Origin: Zeimonas sp036675585
GTDB lineage: Bacteria; Pseudomonadota; Gammaproteobacteria; Burkholderiales; Burkholderiaceae_E
Assembly (NCBI GenBank): GCA_036675585.1
Contig: JAKFES010000076.1
Coordinates: 1 to 11,333 of the forward strand
Length of the DNA stretch: 11,333 bases
Reading direction: 5' to 3'
Below, in pieces: positions 7,455-11,333 of this stretch. Both the position numbers and the translations under genes were made by a program. The stretch's first letter is position 1; each line of letters begins with the position of its first letter. The notes under the pieces were generated by a model. It saw only the letters and a list, made by a program, of their open reading frames with translations, made no database searches and had not been told where the DNA came from.

Positions 7455-8522
7455 GTGATCGAACCCGGCGCGGCCGATCGCCCGGCTTGCCGAACCGCCT
7501 CGCGTGAAGCGTCCGCGCCGTCCTCGCCGCGACGCACCGGCGTGCTCGTCGTGCAGCTCGGCACGCCCGATGCACCCACCGCGCCGGCGCTGCGACGCTA
7601 CCTGCGTGAGTTCCTGTCCGACCCGCGGGTCGTCGAGATCCCGCGGGCGGTGTGGAAACCGATCCTCTACGGCCTCGTGCTGCCGGTGCGACCGGCCCGC
7701 TCGGCGCGCAAGTACGCGGCGATCTGGACCGAGGAGGGGTCGCCGCTGCTCGTGTACACGCGCCGCCAGGCGACGCTGTTGCGCGGCGCGCTCGGCGAGC
7801 GCGGCCACTCGCTCGACGTCGCGTTCGCCATGCGCTACGGGTCGCCGTCGATCGGCTCGGTGCTGCGCGAGTTGCGCGCCCGCGGCGTCGCGAGGCTGCT
7901 CGTCGTTCCGCTGTACCCGCAGTACGCCGGCTCGACGACCGCGACGGCGATCGATGCGCTCGCCGCCGAGCTCGCGAAATGGCGCGACCAGCCCGAGCTG
8001 CGCACCGTGCGCGACTTCCACGACGACGACGGCTACCTCGACGCGCTGGTGCGGCGCGTGCGCGCATCGTGGGAGCGCGAGGGGCGCGGCGAGCGCCTCG
8101 TGATGAGCTTCCACGGCCTGCCCAAACGCACGGCCGCGCTCGGCGATCCCTACGAACGCGAGTGCCGTGCCACCGGCGCGCTGCTCGCGCAGCGCCTCGG
8201 GCTGTCCGACGGCGAATGGATGCTCACGTTCCAGTCGCGTTTCGGCCCGGCCGAGTGGCTGCAGCCCTACACCGCACAGACCCTCGTCGAACTCGCCCGC
8301 GCCGGCGTGCGCAGCGTCGACGTCGTCTGCCCCGGTTTCGTCGCCGACTGTCTCGAGACGCTCGAGGAAATCTCCCTCGAAGTGCGCGACTCGTTCCTCG
8401 CCGCCGGCGGCGAGCGCTTCCACTACATCGAAGCCCTCAACGATTCCCCCCCCTTCATCGCCGCCCTGGCCACCCTCGTCGAACGCCACCTCTGCGGCTG
8501 GCCCACCGCCCACCGACGCTGA
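7455..8522 (+). CDS. hemH: Ferrochelatase
   Basis: HemH inserts ferrous iron into protoporphyrin IX, the last step of protoheme synthesis, at the inner face of the membrane. The protein has 355 residues. VVQLGTPDAP is at 32-41, KYAAIWTEEGSPL at 86-98, AMRYGSPSI at 125-133, and VPLYPQYAGSTT at 151-162. SFHGLPKR is at 218-225 with the catalytic His at 220, and CPGFVADCLETLEEI at 292-306 carries the conserved active-site Glu. The GTG start at 7455 lies 6 bp after the hrcA stop and has no visible Shine-Dalgarno, so translation is likely coupled to hrcA. About 27 poorly conserved residues precede the first conserved strand, so the start is less certain than the gene. Confidence 0.95.
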   Translation: MIEPGAADRPACRTASREASAPSSPRRTGVLVVQLGTPDAPTAPALRRYLREFLSDPRVVEIPRAVWKPILYGLVLPVRPARSARKYAAIWTEEGSPLLVYTRRQATLLRGALGERGHSLDVAFAMRYGSPSIGSVLRELRARGVARLLVVPLYPQYAGSTTATAIDALAAELAKWRDQPELRTVRDFHDDDGYLDALVRRVRASWEREGRGERLVMSFHGLPKRTAALGDPYERECRATGALLAQRLGLSDGEWMLTFQSRFGPAEWLQPYTAQTLVELARAGVRSVDVVCPGFVADCLETLEEISLEVRDSFLAAGGERFHYIEALNDSPPFIAALATLVERHLCGWPTAHRR

Positions 8523-8569
8523 CCCGAGAGCGAGCCGAACGCGGCCGTCTCGCGAACCTCGATACTCCA

Positions 8570-8775
8570 GCGCCAGGCGACGGCGCGGCGCTTGCCGGCT
8601 CGGCCCCTTGGCAAGCCGAGCGCCACCGAAAGCACGCCCGCGGGACCCGTCGCCGCGGGGCGCGCAGCGCCCCTCGGCAGCGGGTGCGGGCGTGCGAGGT
8701 GGGCGAGGGAAGGCCCGCGCAGCGGGGCCGCAGCCACGGGGCCGAGCCGGCAAGCGCCGCGCCGTCGCCTGGCGC
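8570..8775. repeat. Nested palindromic element with perfect 38-bp arms
   Basis: The arms at 8570-8607 and 8738-8775 are exact reverse complements over 38 bp; after one mismatch, 4 more base pairs continue inwards. Inside lie a second perfect 10-bp inverted repeat (8632-8641/8686-8695) and a third (GCCG, mismatch, GGGGCGC at 8652-8663; GCGCCCC, mismatch, CGGC at 8667-8678) closing on a 3-nt loop. The left arm can also fold locally with 8608-8627. The element starts 47 bp after the hemH stop and ends 21 bp before the stop of the convergent LysM gene. It has no open reading frame of evident meaning and no flanking direct repeat that I could recognise. It may be a transcription barrier between convergent genes or a copy of an interspersed intergenic repeat. 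Confidence 0.85.
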
Positions 8776-8796
8776 GGGCGCACACAGAAAAAGAAA

Positions 8797-9291
8797 TCAC
8801 CCTTTCGGCGGAATCCGCAGCACCTGCCCCGGATAGATCTTGTCCGGATCCTTCAGCATCGGCCGATTCGCCTCGAAGATCCCCCGGTACGCGTTCGCGT
8901 CGCCATAGAACGTCTTCGCGATCTTCGACAGCGTGTCGCCGCGGACCACCGTGTAGAACTGCGCCTCGGGCACCGGGTTGTTCACCGTCATCCGGTCGAC
9001 GACCTTCTCGACCCCGGCGACGTTGCCGCAGCACAGAACGATCTTCTCGCGCGTTTCCTGGTCCGGGGCGACGCCCGAGACGGTGACCGTTTCGCTCGCG
9101 CCGTCGAACGCCACCTGCAGGTTCTCGGCGTCGAGCTTCATCGCGCGGATGTAGTCGGTGATCGCACGCGCGGCAGTTTCGTCGGCGCTCGCCCGGTCGG
9201 TCGCCGCCGGCGCCGTTCCCGTCGCCGCGGCGGCTTCGCCCTTCCCGAACAGTTTCTCGCCGGCTTCCCGAATGAAGGACATCACGCCCAT
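8797..9291 (-). CDS. lysM: BON and LysM domain protein, Kbp (YgaU)-like
   Basis: This 164-residue protein starts MGVMSFIREAGEKLFG, like the E. coli Kbp/YgaU N-terminus. A low-complexity Ala/Gly linker (18-36) is followed by a BON domain (about 37-103, with VTVSGVAPDQETREKI) and a LysM domain (about 111-161: YTVVRGDTLSKIAKTFYG, then PGQVLRIP). No signal peptide is seen, as in Kbp, which is a potassium-binding protein in E. coli; potassium binding here is inference from architecture. A strong Shine-Dalgarno (GGGAG, 9298-9302, 6 nt spacing) supports the ATG at 9291 over the ATG three codons later. The stop is followed directly by a T-rich run (TTTCTTTTT on the minus strand) without a good hairpin before it. 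The gene is convergent with hemH and divergent from grpE. Confidence 0.9.
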   Translation of the reverse strand: MGVMSFIREAGEKLFGKGEAAAATGTAPAATDRASADETAARAITDYIRAMKLDAENLQVAFDGASETVTVSGVAPDQETREKIVLCCGNVAGVEKVVDRMTVNNPVPEAQFYTVVRGDTLSKIAKTFYGDANAYRGIFEANRPMLKDPDKIYPGQVLRIPPKG

Positions 9292-9459
9292 TTCGCTCTC
9301 CCGTGATCGATGCGCCGCCCGAACCCGAACGGCTCGTACAGCGTACTCGGCGGGGCGACGCCCCCGTGCGATGCCCGACCCCGGCGGCCGGCGTTCCGCC
9401 GCGGCGCGAAGAGGCGCCGAAAAACGAGACGAATCGGCCCGTGCGCATCGCGCAACGGC

Positions 9460-9488
9460 CTTGAAATCGAAGCAGCGTGCCCCGAGAT
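9460..9488 (+). promoter_or_regulatory. Sigma-32 (heat-shock) promoter of grpE
   Basis: CTTGAAA (9460-9466) is an exact sigma-32 -35 element. After 14 nt, CCCGAGAT (9481-9488) matches the CCCCATNT -10 at six of eight positions, counting the N. Initiation would fall in or near a run of six T (9492-9497), giving a leader of about 55 nt. A GC stem (9498-9506 with 9515-9523) lies in that leader, upstream of the Shine-Dalgarno GGAGA at 9539-9543. Confidence 0.6.
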
Positions 9489-9550
9489 CCCTTTTTTGCC
9501 GTCCGGCGGGCCTCCCGGGCGGCGTGCCATTTCTTCCCGGAGAACCTGGA

Positions 9551-10171
9551 GTGACCCCCGAAAAGCCCGCCCAGTCCGACGAAGCCACGCCGACGCAGTT
9601 CGCATCGCGCACCGATTCCCCCGCCGCCGACGTCGGCGGCCCCGCCTTCGGAACCGTCCCGCAGTCCGAATCCGCCGGTCCGGTGGACGCCCGCGACGAC
9701 GCCGGCGACTGGGCGCAGCGTCTCGCCGAAGCCGAGGCCCGGGCCGCCGAAGCGCAGGACCGCTATCTGCGGGCCGTCGCCGAAACCGAGAACGTGCGCC
9801 GCCGGGCGCAGGAGGAAGTCGCCCGCGCGCAGAAATTCGGCATCGAGACCTTCGCCGAGAGCCTGCTGCCGGTCAAGGACAGCCTCGAGCTGGCGCTGGC
9901 GGCCGATGCGCCGAGCGTCGAGAACATGCAGGAGGGCGTCGGCGCGACGCTGCGCCTGCTGGCGAGCGCCTTCGAGAAGAACAAGCTGGTCGAGATCGAT
10001 CCGCGCGGCCAGAAATTCGACCCGAACCTGCACCAGGCGATCTCCACCGTGCCCGCGTCGGGGACGCAACCTCCGGTTGCGCCCGGGCACGTCGCGCACG
10101 TGCTGCAGAAAGGCTACCTGATCGCCGACCGCGTGCTGCGCCCGGCGCTCGTCACCGTCGTGCAGGACTGA
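9551..10171 (+). CDS. grpE: Nucleotide exchange factor GrpE
   Basis: GrpE releases ADP from DnaK and completes the DnaK-DnaJ-GrpE chaperone cycle in the cytoplasm. The 206-residue protein has a disordered acidic/Pro/Ala N-terminus (1-50), a long helix (about 52-95, with RYLRAVAETENVRRRAQEE), the helix region KFGIETFAESLLPVKDSLE (95-113), and the beta-wing head with FDPNLHQAIS at 156-165 and GYLIADRVLRPALVTV at 188-203. The GTG start at 9551 is chosen because GGAGA lies 7 nt before it. The frame is open a further 131 codons upstream, but those residues overlap the promoter and the divergent LysM gene. dnaK follows 109 bp downstream with its own promoter. Confidence 0.96.
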   Translation: MTPEKPAQSDEATPTQFASRTDSPAADVGGPAFGTVPQSESAGPVDARDDAGDWAQRLAEAEARAAEAQDRYLRAVAETENVRRRAQEEVARAQKFGIETFAESLLPVKDSLELALAADAPSVENMQEGVGATLRLLASAFEKNKLVEIDPRGQKFDPNLHQAISTVPASGTQPPVAPGHVAHVLQKGYLIADRVLRPALVTVVQD

Positions 10172-10211
10172 CTCCGCGCGGCGCGCGCACCCGTGCATCG
10201 GCCTGCGCCGG

Positions 10212-10240
10212 CTTGAATTCGGCTGCAGACAGTCGCATCT
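10212..10240 (+). promoter_or_regulatory. Sigma-32 (heat-shock) promoter of dnaK
   Basis: CTTGAAT (10212-10218), a 14-nt spacer, then TCGCATCT (10233-10240) match the sigma-32 pattern (CTTGAAA, CCCCATNT) at six of seven and six of eight positions, counting the N. Initiation near 10247 would give a leader of about 35 nt. The Shine-Dalgarno GAGGA (10268-10272) has 8-nt spacing to the ATG. No CIRCE operator overlaps. Confidence 0.6.
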
Positions 10241-10280
10241 AGACCCCCAAGACAAACATCGCTCATCGAGGACAAAGGAA

Positions 10281-11333
<1,053 letters not shown>

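Noticed and set aside
8776..8796. Intrinsic terminator from the T-rich run after the LysM-gene stop
   Set aside because: On the minus strand the T-run precedes the large palindrome, and only a 4-bp stem lies before it at poor spacing.

Overview
This window comes from a very GC-rich genome and reads as a conserved chromosomal housekeeping region of a betaproteobacterium, probably Burkholderiales or a close relative. The evidence is the order fur, recN, nadK, hrcA, hemH, grpE, dnaK, with bamE diverging from fur, plus the close resemblance of the HrcA, HemH and NadK sequences to Burkholderiales proteins as I remember them. I cannot name a genus. I see no phage, plasmid, IS, CRISPR, tRNA or rRNA signal.

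Layout. Positions 1-280 (minus) hold the N-terminus of a TonB-type energy transducer cut by the window edge. A 363-bp divergent interval with a large hairpin separates it from a ChaN-family lipoprotein (644-1639, plus). This meets dapB (minus) tail to tail with only 4 bp between the stop codons. dapB is translationally overlapped with bamE (minus), which diverges from fur (plus). After a 231-bp convergent interval comes the minus-strand pair nadK-recN. hrcA-hemH (plus) diverge from nadK. A 274-bp convergent interval, almost filled by a nested palindromic element with perfect 38-bp arms (8570-8775), lies between hemH and a minus-strand BON/LysM gene of the Kbp (YgaU) type. That gene diverges from grpE, which is followed by dnaK (first 351 codons, open at the window end).

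How the genes fit together. Three themes adjoin: iron and heme (TonB, ChaN, Fur, HemH), outer-envelope and cell-wall supply (BamE; DapB for lysine and diaminopimelate; the LysM protein), and heat shock with repair (HrcA, GrpE, DnaK, RecN). grpE and dnaK each have their own sigma-32-like promoter with the same 14-nt spacer, and no CIRCE operator is visible, so HrcA probably acts on targets outside the window. Several genes (tonB, nadK, hrcA, less clearly chaN) have a -10-like hexamer 6-7 nt before the start codon and no Shine-Dalgarno, which suggests leaderless mRNAs. grpE, dnaK and the LysM gene have clear Shine-Dalgarno sequences.

The genes themselves are ordinary. The least explained sequence is non-coding: the palindromic element at 8570-8775 and the hairpin at 406-471. 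I found no convincing new multi-gene system.
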